Shown piece by piece: positions 1 to 9,312 of a DNA stretch of 64,000 nucleotides. The stretch's first letter is position 1, and each line of letters opens with the position of its first letter. Made by a program: the position numbers and the translations under genes. The DNA is from Pararhizobium gei (GTDB lineage Bacteria; Pseudomonadota; Alphaproteobacteria; Rhizobiales; Rhizobiaceae). The stretch is taken from assembly GCF_029223885.1 (NCBI RefSeq), contig NZ_CP119409.1, forward strand, positions 2,196,001 to 2,260,000, written 5' to 3'. Under the pieces are notes generated by a model. That model was given only the letters and a program-made list of their open reading frames with translations. It ran no database searches and was not told where the DNA came from.

Positions 1-378
1 CAACAGGAACCGGTGCAGCAGGCCGATACGGCGACTGCGGCGCTCACCACCGAATTGCCTCATGCGAACGAGGCTGAACAGATCGCTCCAGCGCCCGGAC
101 AAAACGCGACATATCTTGCTGCGGAAAGCGCGCAAGAGTCGTCTCCGGAACGGGAGGTGACGGCTCTGGTGTCGCCGGCGGTGGGGGAACAGGTCGCGCG
201 TTCCTTCGGAGATCTTGCGCTGGCCATCGACAGCAAGCCCCGGCGTTCGTTCGACGAGATCGCCGAGGATATGCTGCGTCCGATGTTGCAGGAATGGCTG
301 GACGATAACCTGCCGACTTTGGTGGAGCGCCTTGTTCGGGAAGAGATTGAGCGCGTCGCCCGCGGCCCGCGGCGCTGA
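1..378 (+). CDS. popZ: PopZ-like polar organizing protein (DUF2497), C-terminal part
   Basis: The frame is open to the left window edge, so the start is missing; about 125 residues are visible. The first two thirds are low-complexity and rich in A, E, P and T. The last 45 residues (SFDEIAEDMLRPMLQEWLDD and on to a basic end) match the conserved helical C-terminus of PopZ/DUF2497. In this family the C-terminus drives self-assembly into a polar matrix that anchors chromosome and cell-cycle factors. Position just upstream of valS is the usual rhizobial arrangement. A strong hairpin terminator follows, so it is probably transcribed apart from valS. Assignment rests on the C-terminal motif. Confidence 0.88.
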   Translation, partial: QQEPVQQADTATAALTTELPHANEAEQIAPAPGQNATYLAAESAQESSPEREVTALVSPAVGEQVARSFGDLALAIDSKPRRSFDEIAEDMLRPMLQEWLDDNLPTLVERLVREEIERVARGPRR

Positions 379-400
379 TATTTCCAAGGTTCGTTGTCAG

Positions 401-430
401 GCCGCCAGCACCGCACTGGCGGCTTTTTTG
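401..430 (+). terminator. Rho-independent terminator after popZ
   Basis: An 8-bp perfect GC stem (401-408 with 416-423) with a 7-base loop is followed by a T-run (424-429). It lies 23 bases past the popZ stop and before valS. Confidence 0.85.
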
Positions 431-503
431 TTGTTATTGTTGACACCAAAGCAGCGTTCCGATTTACAAACCACCAGATCAATTCAGCAAGTTTGGCCCC
501 AGA

Positions 504-3344
504 ATGCTTGAAAAAACCTATGATTCCGCTGCTGTCGAGCCTCGCATCGCCCAGAAATGGGACGAAGAGGATGCTTTCCGCGCCGGCGCTGGTGCAAAAC
601 CGGGCGCCGAGACCTTCTGCATCGTCATCCCGCCGCCGAACGTTACCGGCTCGCTGCATATGGGGCACGCGCTTAACAACACGCTGCAGGACATCATGGT
701 GCGTTTCGAGCGCATGCGGGGCAAGGACGTGCTGTGGCAGCCTGGCATGGACCATGCCGGCATCGCCACCCAGATGGTCGTCGAGCGCAAGCTGATGGAA
801 CAGCAGCTGCATCGCCGCGAGATGGGCCGCGAAGCCTTCATCGACAAGGTCTGGGAATGGAAGGCCGAGTCGGGCGGGCTGATTTTCAATCAGTTGAAGC
901 GGCTCGGTGCCTCCTGCGACTGGTCGCGCGAACGCTTCACCATGGACGAGGGCCTTTCGGAGGCTGTTCTCGAGGTCTTCGTTTCGCTCTACAAGGAAGG
1001 TTTGATCTACAAAGACAAGCGCCTCGTCAACTGGGATCCGAAGCTTCTGACGGCGATTTCGGATATGGAGGTCGAACAGATCGAAATGGCCGGGAGCCTC
1101 TGGCACCTGCGCTATCCGCTGGAACCGGGCGTCACTTACGAACATCCGATTGCCTTCGATGCGGAGGGCAAAGCGACCGAATGGGAAACGCGCGACTATC
1201 TGGTCGTTGCCACCACCCGGCCGGAAACCATGCTCGGCGATACCGGTGTTGCCGTACATCCGGACGACGAGCGCTATACGGCGATCGTCGGAAAACATGT
1301 GATCCTCCCGCTGATCGGCCGCCGTATCCCGATTGTTGCCGACGAATATCCTGATCCGACAGCCGGCACCGGTGCCGTCAAGATGACACCCGCGCATGAT
1401 TTCAACGATTTCGACGTCGGCCGGCGCCGGCATTTGCGAATGGTGAATATCCTGACGGTCGATGGTCATCTGACGCTTGCCGGCAACGAAGACTTTCTGG
1501 AGGGCCTGCCGGCAACCGACGAACTGGAAACCATCGTTTCGGCGCTCGACAATGTCGAGCGGTTTGCGGCCCGCAAGGCGATCGTCGCGATGTTCGAAGA
1601 GCGTGGTCTTCTCGACAGGATCGAGCCGCACAAGCACACCGTGCCGCATGGCGACCGGGGTGGGGTTCCGATCGAGCCCCGGCTGACGGAACAATGGTGG
1701 GTGGACAACAAGACGCTGGCGAAGCCGGCATTGCAGTCCGTTCGCGAAGGACGCACGCGTTTCGTTCCGAAGAACTGGGAAAAGACGTATTTCGAGTGGC
1801 TGGAAAACATCGAGCCATGGTGCATTTCGCGCCAGCTCTGGTGGGGTCACCAGATCCCCGCATGGTATGGTCCGGACGGTCAGGTCTTCGTCGAGAAAAC
1901 CGAGGAAGAGGCGCTGCATGCCGCGATCCAGCATTATCTGGCTCATGAAGGCCCGATGAAGGCCTATGTGGAGGATCTTCTCGAGAATTTCCGCCCCGGC
2001 GAAATCCTGACGCGCGATGAGGACGTGCTCGACACATGGTTTTCGTCTGCTCTCTGGCCGTTCTCGACGCTCGGCTGGCCGGACAAGACGGCGGAGCTTG
2101 CGCGATACTATCCCACCAATGTGCTGGTGACCGGCTTCGACATCATCCCGTTCTGGGTGGTCCGGATGATGCAGATGGGCCTGCATTTCATGAAGGACAA
2201 CAAGGGCAACCCGGTTGAGCCTTTCCACACGATCTACATCCACGCCCTGGTCCGCGACAAGAACGGCGCGAAGATGTCGAAGTCGAAAGGCAATGTCATC
2301 GATCCGCTGGACCTGATCGACGAATACGGCGCCGATGCCCTGCGCTTCACGCTGGCGATCATGGCGGCCCAGGGGCGCGATGTGAAGCTCGATCCCGCCC
2401 GCATCGCCGGTTATCGGAATTTTGGCACCAAACTCTGGAACGCGACGCGGTTTGCCGGAATGAACGGCGTAAACGGCGCGCCCGATTTTATTCCGGAAAC
2501 AGTCTCGCTGACAGTCAATCGCTGGATTCTGACCGAACTGTCCCGCACCATTCGCGATGTGACGGGAGCTATCGAGAGCTACCGCTTCAACGAAGCCGCA
2601 GGCAGCCTCTACCGGTTCGTCTGGAACCAGTTCTGCGACTGGTATCTCGAACTGCTCAAGCCGGTCTTCAGCGGCGCGGATGAGGCCGCCAAGGCGGAAT
2701 CTCAGGCCTGCGTCGCCCATGTTCTCGACGAGACCTATAAGCTGCTTCACCCGTTCATGCCCTTCATGACGGAAGAGCTTTGGGCGCACACGGCAGGCGA
2801 CGCAAAGGCGAGGGACGGATTGTTGTGCCATGCTGAATGGCCGGTATCGTCCTATGCCGACGACCTCGCCGCGGAAGAGACCAACTGGCTTATCGAACTC
2901 GTCACCGGTATCCGCTCGGTTCGTGCGGAGATGAATGTGCCGCCGGCTGCCATCGCACCGCTGGTCGTCGTCGGAGCCAGCGATCTCACGCGCGAGCGTC
3001 TTGAGCGTCATGCCGCTGCCATCCGCCGCCTTGCCCGTGTCGATGCCATTGACATGTCCTCGGTTGCGCCGAAGGGGAGTGCCCAGATCGTCGTTGGCGA
3101 GGCGACCATCTGCCTGCCGCTCGGCAGTCTGATCGATCTCGCGGCAGAGAAAATGCGTGTTGAAAAGGCGCTGGCCAAGACCGATCAGGCGCGCGAGCGC
3201 ATCCTCGGCAAGCTCTCCAACGAGAAATTCGTCGCTAACGCCCGGCCTGATATTGTCGAGGCGGAGCGGGAACGGCTTGCAGAACTCGACGGCCAGAAAG
3301 CCTCTCTCATCGTGGCGCTTGCGCGTGTGTCGGAAGCCGGCTGA
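504..3344 (+). CDS. valS: Valyl-tRNA synthetase
   Basis: Class I aminoacyl-tRNA synthetase that charges tRNA-Val in the cytoplasm. The 946 residues fit the family. The HIGH-type motif is HMGH at residues 52-55 and the KMSKS motif is at about 590-594, with the editing (CP1) domain between them. The C-terminus has the charged coiled-coil arm typical of ValRS (about 880-946). ATG at 504 starts the protein directly at the conserved LEKTYDS segment. No stop-free continuation into popZ is needed. A weak hairpin follows the stop. Confidence 0.98.
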   Translation: MLEKTYDSAAVEPRIAQKWDEEDAFRAGAGAKPGAETFCIVIPPPNVTGSLHMGHALNNTLQDIMVRFERMRGKDVLWQPGMDHAGIATQMVVERKLMEQQLHRREMGREAFIDKVWEWKAESGGLIFNQLKRLGASCDWSRERFTMDEGLSEAVLEVFVSLYKEGLIYKDKRLVNWDPKLLTAISDMEVEQIEMAGSLWHLRYPLEPGVTYEHPIAFDAEGKATEWETRDYLVVATTRPETMLGDTGVAVHPDDERYTAIVGKHVILPLIGRRIPIVADEYPDPTAGTGAVKMTPAHDFNDFDVGRRRHLRMVNILTVDGHLTLAGNEDFLEGLPATDELETIVSALDNVERFAARKAIVAMFEERGLLDRIEPHKHTVPHGDRGGVPIEPRLTEQWWVDNKTLAKPALQSVREGRTRFVPKNWEKTYFEWLENIEPWCISRQLWWGHQIPAWYGPDGQVFVEKTEEEALHAAIQHYLAHEGPMKAYVEDLLENFRPGEILTRDEDVLDTWFSSALWPFSTLGWPDKTAELARYYPTNVLVTGFDIIPFWVVRMMQMGLHFMKDNKGNPVEPFHTIYIHALVRDKNGAKMSKSKGNVIDPLDLIDEYGADALRFTLAIMAAQGRDVKLDPARIAGYRNFGTKLWNATRFAGMNGVNGAPDFIPETVSLTVNRWILTELSRTIRDVTGAIESYRFNEAAGSLYRFVWNQFCDWYLELLKPVFSGADEAAKAESQACVAHVLDETYKLLHPFMPFMTEELWAHTAGDAKARDGLLCHAEWPVSSYADDLAAEETNWLIELVTGIRSVRAEMNVPPAAIAPLVVVGASDLTRERLERHAAAIRRLARVDAIDMSSVAPKGSAQIVVGEATICLPLGSLIDLAAEKMRVEKALAKTDQARERILGKLSNEKFVANARPDIVEAERERLAELDGQKASLIVALARVSEAG

Positions 3345-3748
3345 GAGAAAATAGTCCCTTGGTTCCGAATCGAAACGCGGCCTCCAGCCGCTTTTCGATT
3401 GCCATGACGTCGCCGGAAAAAATCGTTTGCGTTGCGTTGCCAGCAGAAATGCGACTTACGGCACGCTTCTGCAAATGGTTGAGTAAAAACTGGCATTGTT
3501 GTGGCGAAGATACAGGTTCTCGTTTCGAAGCTAATTTTTTCTAAAAAAGACGGAAATATGTTTAAACTTAAGAAAAAATTACCAGAATTGTCGAAAAATT
3601 AGACGAATATGATATTCTTACGTAAATTTTTTGTGATCCCAGGTTTGGCATCGCTGGACTTGGCTATTTGCCATTAACCCTTCGCTATCGATAATCGCCA
3701 AGGATGTTGGTGCTTGCGCCAACGCCACTGCATTTTGGGGAGGACTGA
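3345..3748. other. 404-bp intergenic region, AT-rich in its middle
   Basis: No convincing gene on either strand. An imperfect hairpin sits at 3369-3399. Bases about 3530-3640 are strikingly rich in A and T compared with the GC-rich surroundings and lie 110-220 bases upstream of the outer membrane protein gene. This is likely its control region. A strong Shine-Dalgarno (GGGGAGGA, 3737-3744) precedes the next ATG. Confidence 0.6.
3369..3399 (+). terminator. Possible terminator of valS
   Basis: A 13-bp stem with one mismatch (3369-3381 with 3387-3399) lies 24 bases after the valS stop. Its right arm contains TTTT, but no clean T-run follows the stem, so termination is uncertain. Confidence 0.4.
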
Positions 3749-5026
3749 ATGGCTCACAAGAAAATCAAAACTGCGCTAACGGCGGCGCTGGCCGCTTTGC
3801 TCGGCACGACAACGGCGCATGCAGGCGGTCTCGAGCGCGGCGGTTATAATATCGATCTGCTTTTTGATCCGTCTGACTATGCTGCGGAAGCGGCAGCGAC
3901 TTACGTCAATCCCCAGCGCGAACTCAAGAATGTTCGCGATACGGATACGACAACCCTCTATCCGCCGCCGGGTACGCCTGGCTATGTGCCGGGTGCCGGT
4001 GGGGGGGATTTGAACAATCGCGCCAGCAACGCTGATGATTCCGAGGGCTACTGGGTGCCACGCGTCGGTATCAAGGCCGGTATCGGCGATAGCGTCGATT
4101 GTATGGCTGACTATTCACAGCCTTGGGGTGCTCATCTGAAGCCTGGCTTAAACTGGGCCGGCGCCAACAGCAATATCGAGACCAAGGTCGAAAGCGACAA
4201 TTACGCTGCCACCTGTTCCTATAAATGGGATGCAGGTCGGGGGCAGTTGCGGTTGATCGGCGGTGCATTCTACCAGGAAGTCAGCGGGTTCAAGGAAAGA
4301 CTGGTTCAGGACTTTACCCAGCCGGTTCCATTTCCGCTCTCTGGTATCGGGCGGCTCGATCTGGAAGGCACGGGTTGGGGCTGGCGGACAGGCGTCGCCT
4401 ACGAGATCCCGGAATATGCCCTGCGAGCAAGCCTCGTCTACAATAGCGCGGTCGATCTTGACGATCTTGCGGGTACTATCGACCTGCGCGATGTGCGTGG
4501 TCCGGCACCGGTCAACTACTACGATGTGACAGGCTTTGCTTCGATGCCGGATTCGCTCGAGTTGAAAGTGCAGAGCGGTATCGCGCCGGACTGGCTTGCT
4601 TTCGGCTCCGTCAAATGGACGGACTGGAGCCAGCTCCAGGTCTTGAACTTCTGCCCATCGGGTGGCGGTACTATGGCCCAGCCCTGCACCAGTCTTGATC
4701 TGGTCTACCGAGATGGTTGGACGGTTTCGGGTGGTATTGGTCATAAATTCAATGATCAGTGGAGTGGCGCGGTGAGCGTGACATGGGATCGCGGCACCAG
4801 CCAGGGATACGGTACCCAGACGGACACATGGACCGTCGGCACCGGCGTATCCTATACGCCGACGGAAAGTGTCGAGTTTCGGCTGGCCGGTGCCATCGGC
4901 CTGCTGACCGGCGGCAGTTCCGGTGAAGTGACTTACGATGGCGAAACGGTCGGAGACGATGTTTCCTACGATTTCGGAGACGATCTGGTCACGGCGATCT
5001 CTACATCCGTGCGGGTCAAGTTCTGA
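3749..5026 (+). CDS. FadL/OmpP1/TodX-family outer membrane protein
   Basis: 425 residues with a Sec signal peptide (basic start, hydrophobic core, likely cleavage after AHA, residue 25). The rest is a series of amphipathic beta strands with many aromatic girdle residues and ends in a strand finishing VRVKF, typical of outer membrane barrels. FadL-family proteins carry hydrophobic molecules across the outer membrane; the substrate here is not known. The mature N-terminus lacks the usual FadL plug sequence and instead has a Pro/Gly-rich stretch (about residues 70-90). It is monocistronic: long leader before it, terminator after it. ATG at 3749 has a strong Shine-Dalgarno. Confidence 0.8.
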   Translation: MAHKKIKTALTAALAALLGTTTAHAGGLERGGYNIDLLFDPSDYAAEAAATYVNPQRELKNVRDTDTTTLYPPPGTPGYVPGAGGGDLNNRASNADDSEGYWVPRVGIKAGIGDSVDCMADYSQPWGAHLKPGLNWAGANSNIETKVESDNYAATCSYKWDAGRGQLRLIGGAFYQEVSGFKERLVQDFTQPVPFPLSGIGRLDLEGTGWGWRTGVAYEIPEYALRASLVYNSAVDLDDLAGTIDLRDVRGPAPVNYYDVTGFASMPDSLELKVQSGIAPDWLAFGSVKWTDWSQLQVLNFCPSGGGTMAQPCTSLDLVYRDGWTVSGGIGHKFNDQWSGAVSVTWDRGTSQGYGTQTDTWTVGTGVSYTPTESVEFRLAGAIGLLTGGSSGEVTYDGETVGDDVSYDFGDDLVTAISTSVRVKF

Positions 5027-5047
5027 TCTGTTCGCATAAACCACATG

Positions 5048-5076
5048 ACGGCCCGGTGCATGCATCGGGCCGTTTT
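5048..5076 (+). terminator. Rho-independent terminator after the FadL-type gene
   Basis: Stem 5048-5055 with 5066-5073 (8 bp, GC-rich) around a 10-base loop, followed by TTTT. It lies 21 bases past the stop. Confidence 0.85.
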
Positions 5077-5545
5077 CCATTCGAAATGACCGCATCGGAT
5101 CTCTTTTCAGCAATGAAATTTGTGACGATTCAGCAACAGATATTTTCTATGCTTTGGTGGAGAGGGATGAGGGGCAATCATGTCTATTTCCCGCCACAAA
5201 CTGGGAGCACCGATCTTCTTGACAAACCTGCAAAGAAGTTCTGACCGTGCGGCGTTTGAGGTGAAATGAGTTCTCGCGTTTTCGAAAAAATCAGGGTTTC
5301 CGGCACTTTACAACGGTTTTACAGCAGCGGCTCGCTGCTTGAGGCTTCATGTCATGCAGGTATCCTGAGGTCGGCCGGGGCGGGCCGTACTCTTGCCGGA
5401 AACGCGCTTTACGCTTGGTCTGGAAGTCGATGAGAGACAACCTTGGGGCATTTGCCTTACCCTGTTGTTCTTCGGCGATGACGGCTCGATCGTTATGGAC
5501 TGGTTTCGACCGGCTTTTGGGGTTGAACGGAAGATATAGACTATC
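5077..5545. other. About 470 bp upstream of exoR without a gene
   Basis: Only short open frames with no family resemblance or good ribosome binding site are present. The stretch probably holds the exoR promoter and leader. I see no clear operator or hairpin in it. Confidence 0.5.
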
Positions 5546-6346
5546 ATGCTGATACGTGGTTACCGGTCGTCGATATTCGTTGCGTTGAGTGTTGTGCTTG
5601 CACTGGCGGCGCAGGGGCAAGATGCCCGTGCTTTCGACCCCAATGCCGGCGTCAACAAGGAATCGGGGCCTTTTGCCCTCTTCAAATTCGGGTTCTCCGC
5701 ATACAAGGACGGCCGCAAGGATGAGGCTGTCGAGGCCTATCGCTATGCTGCCGAAAAGGGTCATACCGGTTCCCGCTGGGCGCTCGCCAATATGTACGCC
5801 TATGGCGATGGCGTGGCTGAGAATGATCTGGAAGCCTTCAAGATCTATAGCGACATTGCCGAGAAGGGTGTCGAGCCCGGCTCGGAAGATACCGGCTATT
5901 TCGTCAATGCCTTGATTTCGCTTGCCGGCTACTATCGCCGGGGCATTCCGGGAAGCCCGGTGAAAAGCGATTTGAGCCAGGCACGCCAGCTCTATTTTCA
6001 GGCTGCTTCGACCTTTGGTGTCGCCGAGGCGCAGTTCCAGCTAGCGAAGATGCTGCTGTCAGGCGATGGCGGTAGCGTCAACGTCCAGCAGGCCAAGAAA
6101 TGGCTCAACCGGGCCCGCAAGAACGGTCACGCCGGCGCTATGGGCGTCTTCGGCAATGTCATCTTTCAGGAGGGGCAAAGCGCCCGTGGCCTTGCCTATA
6201 TGACCGCCGCTCTGGACCAGTGTTCGCCAAAAGATCGTCCCTGGTTGCAATCACTGCAGGAGCAGGCCTTCTCGATAGCGAATGAGGAGGATCGCCGCAC
6301 GGCTGTCGCCATGGCGAGCAATATCCACCTCGACAGCGACGACTGA
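5546..6346 (+). CDS. exoR: ExoR, periplasmic negative regulator of exopolysaccharide synthesis
   Basis: 266 residues, the length known for rhizobial ExoR. There is a signal peptide (cleavage probably after DARA, residue 29), and the mature part is built of Sel1-type helical repeats (for example KGHTGSRWALANMYAYGDGV and AEAQFQLAKMLLSGDGGSVN). In Sinorhizobium and Agrobacterium, ExoR binds the sensor kinase ExoS/ChvG in the periplasm and holds the ChvG-ChvI system off. That system controls succinoglycan, motility and acid response, and ExoR is removed by proteolysis at low pH. The gene stands alone and converges with xthA 24 bases away, a neighbourhood usual for Rhizobiaceae. Confidence 0.95.
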   Translation: MLIRGYRSSIFVALSVVLALAAQGQDARAFDPNAGVNKESGPFALFKFGFSAYKDGRKDEAVEAYRYAAEKGHTGSRWALANMYAYGDGVAENDLEAFKIYSDIAEKGVEPGSEDTGYFVNALISLAGYYRRGIPGSPVKSDLSQARQLYFQAASTFGVAEAQFQLAKMLLSGDGGSVNVQQAKKWLNRARKNGHAGAMGVFGNVIFQEGQSARGLAYMTAALDQCSPKDRPWLQSLQEQAFSIANEEDRRTAVAMASNIHLDSDD

Positions 6347-6370
6347 ACCTTACCAGGACACTCTCTGCAA

Positions 6371-7159
6371 TCAGACCGGAAAGGCGAACTCTGCCGCCAC
6401 CGGCACGTGATCCGACGGCTTTTCCCATGCCCGGACGTGTTTTTCGATTGATGTCGAGACAAGCCGGTCCGATGCCTCTGGCGACAGCATCAGATGGTCG
6501 ATGCGAATGCCGAAATTTTTAGGCCAGCACCCTCCCTGATAGTCCCAGAACGTATAGAGCGGTGCCGCATCCGAGCTTGCCCGAACGGCATCCGTGAAGC
6601 CGAGGTTTTCAAGACGCCGGAACGCCTGTCGCGATTGCGGCTGATACAGCGCATCGTTCTGCCAGACTTTTACATCCCAGCAGTCGTACGGCTCGGAAAT
6701 GATATTATAGTCTCCGGCAAGGATCAGCGGCTCCTCAAGGGCAAGGCGGCTTTGGGCGAAGGCGTTGAGGCGCTCCATCCAGGAAAGCTTGTAGGGAAAT
6801 TTGCCGGTTTCGACCGGGTTTCCATTCGGGAGATAGATCGAGCAGACGCGGATTGCTCCGCCCTTGATCGAGAAAACGGCTTCCATGAAGCGCGACTGCT
6901 CGTCCGTATCGTCGCCGGGCAGGCCGCGATTGACCTCGTCCGGTTTGATCTTCGACAGGATGGCGACGCCGTTGAAGCCTTTTTGGCCATGCGTCTCCAC
7001 CGTATAGCCAAGCGATTCGATCTCCGCGCGGGGAAAGCCTTCGTCCACGGTCTTGATTTCCTGCAGGCAGACGATGTCGGGTTGGGACTCGCGAAGCCAG
7101 GCGGTCAGGACATCGATGCGAGCTCTGACGCCATTAATGTTCCAGGTGACGATTTTCAT
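6371..7159 (-). CDS. xthA: Exodeoxyribonuclease III (AP endonuclease)
   Basis: 262 residues of the Mg-dependent exonuclease III/APE family, acting in base excision repair. The start (MKIVTWNINGVRAR) carries the conserved Asn. LQEIK holds the metal-binding Glu, GDYNI the catalytic Asp/Asn pair, and the C-terminal IRIDHLM and SDHVPV contain the conserved Asp-His. Length is normal. It ends 24 bases from the convergent exoR stop and starts 125 bases from the divergent cardiolipin synthase gene. Confidence 0.96.
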   Translation of the reverse strand: MKIVTWNINGVRARIDVLTAWLRESQPDIVCLQEIKTVDEGFPRAEIESLGYTVETHGQKGFNGVAILSKIKPDEVNRGLPGDDTDEQSRFMEAVFSIKGGAIRVCSIYLPNGNPVETGKFPYKLSWMERLNAFAQSRLALEEPLILAGDYNIISEPYDCWDVKVWQNDALYQPQSRQAFRRLENLGFTDAVRASSDAAPLYTFWDYQGGCWPKNFGIRIDHLMLSPEASDRLVSTSIEKHVRAWEKPSDHVPVAAEFAFPV

Positions 7160-7284
7160 GGAGCATGCGCCTTTCTGCCCATCTCATTGCGGTTCAATCG
7201 GTTTGTACCTCGCATGGATTTTTTTGACAAACCCGACATGTTCAACGAATTGCTTCGGACCGGTTGCCCGCTATAGTCCGGCTC

Positions 7285-8754
7285 ATGTTCGAAATTTTCA
7301 GCAACTACTGGCCCCATGTTCTCGCTGTCCTTTCGGTGGTGCTCGGCGTTCCCGCTGCCGTTCATGCCGCCATGACAAAACAGGAGGTCCGCTCCGCTCT
7401 TGGCTGGGTCGGTATCATCCTGTTGTCGCCGGTGCTTGGCGCGATGCTGTATGCCGTGGCTGGCATCAACCGCATCAGGCGGTCTTCGATCGAGCAGCAG
7501 CGCTCGCAGTTCCGGGATCGGCGACCGGATGATCTTGCCAAATACGACGTTTCCGCTGCCTCGGTCGCGGGCCAGTTCGGCCAGCGTTTTGCCGGAATGA
7601 AATTGCTGGGCGACCGGGTCAGCCGGCACCGGATCTGCAGCGGCAACACGGCGGCAATGCTCACAGGCGGCGATAGGGCCTATGCCGCCATGCTGCAGGA
7701 GATCGCGGACGCCCGTCGCTCCATTCTTCTCGAGAGCTATATTTTCGATCGTGATCCGATCGGCCTGCGCTTCGCCGATGCCCTGATCGCTGCCGTCAAA
7801 CGCGGCGTGCAGGTCAGGGTCCTGATTGACGCCGTCGGCGCCCGCTATTCCGTGCCGAGCATTGTCGGCTATCTGACGGAGGGCGGCGTCACCGTCAGGG
7901 TGTTCAACGGCAACATCATCATGGGCCTGCGGCTGCCTTACGCCAATCTGCGCACGCACCGAAAGATTCTGGTCATCGACGGTGCGGTTGGCTTTACAGG
8001 CGGGATGAACATCAGAGCGGGCTTCACCTTCGAATTTGCAGGCGAAACCCAGGCGCATGACACGCATTTCCGTGTCACCGGACCGGTGGTCGCCGATCTG
8101 TTTCAGGTGGCCGCGGAGGATTGGCGGTTCACGACACGAGAAATGCTTGATGGAGACGCGTGGCGCATCACACCCGCCTTAACGGATTCCAAACCACGAC
8201 AACCACTCATGCTCATGCGCGCCGTGCCGTCCGGTCCTGACCGGGCCAACGAATCCAATCATAAAATGCTGATGGGCGCATTCTCGGTCGCAAGACGCAG
8301 CATTCGCATCATGTCTCCCTATTTCCTGCCGGACCGGGAGTTGATCAGCGCGCTGGTGACCGCTTCCCTGCGGGGAGTCGAGGTTGATATCATTGTGCCG
8401 GCGGTCAACAATCTTCTGCTGGTCGATCGCGCCATGACCTCACAGTTCGACCAGGTCTTGAAAGGCGGCTGCCGCATCTGGCGTGCCGACGGTCCTTTCA
8501 ATCACTCAAAGCTGATGACCATCGACAACAGATGGTCTTATGTCGGCTCGTCCAATCTGGATCCACGGTCGCTCAGGCTTAATTTCGAGATTGATCTCGA
8601 GATTCTCGATACTTCTTTTGCCGCCGCCATTGGCGAGACGATTAAGGAGGTGGTCAGAGGCGCATCGCCGGTAACGCTTGAGGAACTCCAGTCGAAGCCC
8701 TTTCTGAAACGGCTGGTGAACCGGATTTTCTGGCTCGGCTCACCCTATCTGTAA
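7285..8754 (+). CDS. cls: Cardiolipin synthase (phospholipase D family)
   Basis: 489 residues from ATG 7285, which gives a normal start just before two N-terminal membrane segments (about residues 9-60). Two HKD motifs are complete: H225-K227-D232 and H407-K409-D414, the second followed by GSSNLDPRS. This is the pattern of ClsA/B-type enzymes that make cardiolipin in the inner membrane from phosphatidylglycerol. A TTG at 7264 would add seven residues but has no better ribosome binding site. It is divergent from xthA and converges on the ErpA-type gene with 17 bases between stops. Confidence 0.9.
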   Translation: MFEIFSNYWPHVLAVLSVVLGVPAAVHAAMTKQEVRSALGWVGIILLSPVLGAMLYAVAGINRIRRSSIEQQRSQFRDRRPDDLAKYDVSAASVAGQFGQRFAGMKLLGDRVSRHRICSGNTAAMLTGGDRAYAAMLQEIADARRSILLESYIFDRDPIGLRFADALIAAVKRGVQVRVLIDAVGARYSVPSIVGYLTEGGVTVRVFNGNIIMGLRLPYANLRTHRKILVIDGAVGFTGGMNIRAGFTFEFAGETQAHDTHFRVTGPVVADLFQVAAEDWRFTTREMLDGDAWRITPALTDSKPRQPLMLMRAVPSGPDRANESNHKMLMGAFSVARRSIRIMSPYFLPDRELISALVTASLRGVEVDIIVPAVNNLLLVDRAMTSQFDQVLKGGCRIWRADGPFNHSKLMTIDNRWSYVGSSNLDPRSLRLNFEIDLEILDTSFAAAIGETIKEVVRGASPVTLEELQSKPFLKRLVNRIFWLGSPYL

Positions 8755-8771
8755 ACCGCGCCAAACGTCGA

Positions 8772-9104
8772 TCAGATGGAAAAACTCGTGCCACATCCGC
8801 AACTTGCGACGGCATTCGGATTCTTTATCTGAAAAGACTGGCCAAGCAGGTTATCGACGAAGTCGATCTCCGAACCGCTCATATAGACGAGAGAAAGGCT
8901 GTCGATCAGCACTTTCGCCTCGCCCTTTTCCAGAACCAGATCATCCGCTTCGGAATTGTCGACAAGGTCGAACTTGTATGAAAAACCGGAACATCCGCCG
9001 CCTTCGACGGAGACCCTCATTGCCGTCTTTTCGAGATCCGACTTTAAAATTGCGCCGATGCGTTTCGCCGCGGAGTCCGAGAGCGTCACGGTGTCTGTCG
9101 TCAT
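8772..9104 (-). CDS. erpA: ErpA/IscA-type iron-sulfur cluster insertion protein
   Basis: 110 residues of the HesB/IscA/ErpA family, which carry Fe-S clusters to apoproteins in the cytoplasm. The three cluster ligands are in place: Cys38 in GGGCSGFSY, and Cys102 and Cys104 in SCGCGTSF at the C-terminus. It is not beside suf or isc genes in this window. It is divergent from the dGTPase-like gene, so the two probably share the 208-bp control region between them. Confidence 0.93.
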   Translation of the reverse strand: MTTDTVTLSDSAAKRIGAILKSDLEKTAMRVSVEGGGCSGFSYKFDLVDNSEADDLVLEKGEAKVLIDSLSLVYMSGSEIDFVDNLLGQSFQIKNPNAVASCGCGTSFSI

Positions 9105-9312
9105 TTCTACCTCCTGCCGGGGTCAAGAACCGGAGAGATTCGCGATTGAGATCAAGCTAATGGTGGAAGGATCTTCCGACATGCCATAAGCTTGTATGGG
9201 TAAGGCATTGAATTTCTTGCGATGAACAAAGTCCGCCACTCAGTGCTTTCCTGCCTTGCGCACTATAGGTATGAAGGCGCTGAGACCGCGTCAATGGGAT
9301 GCAGGGTGGGAA

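Noticed and set aside
60..3011. A 983-codon open frame antisense to valS
   Set aside because: It is the mirror of a GC-rich coding frame: no ribosome site, no family resemblance, and it runs across popZ, a terminator and valS, which are certain.
3703..3725. Small GTTGG/CCAAC hairpin in the leader of the FadL-type gene, as a riboswitch
   Set aside because: It is too short and simple; no known riboswitch core is visible.
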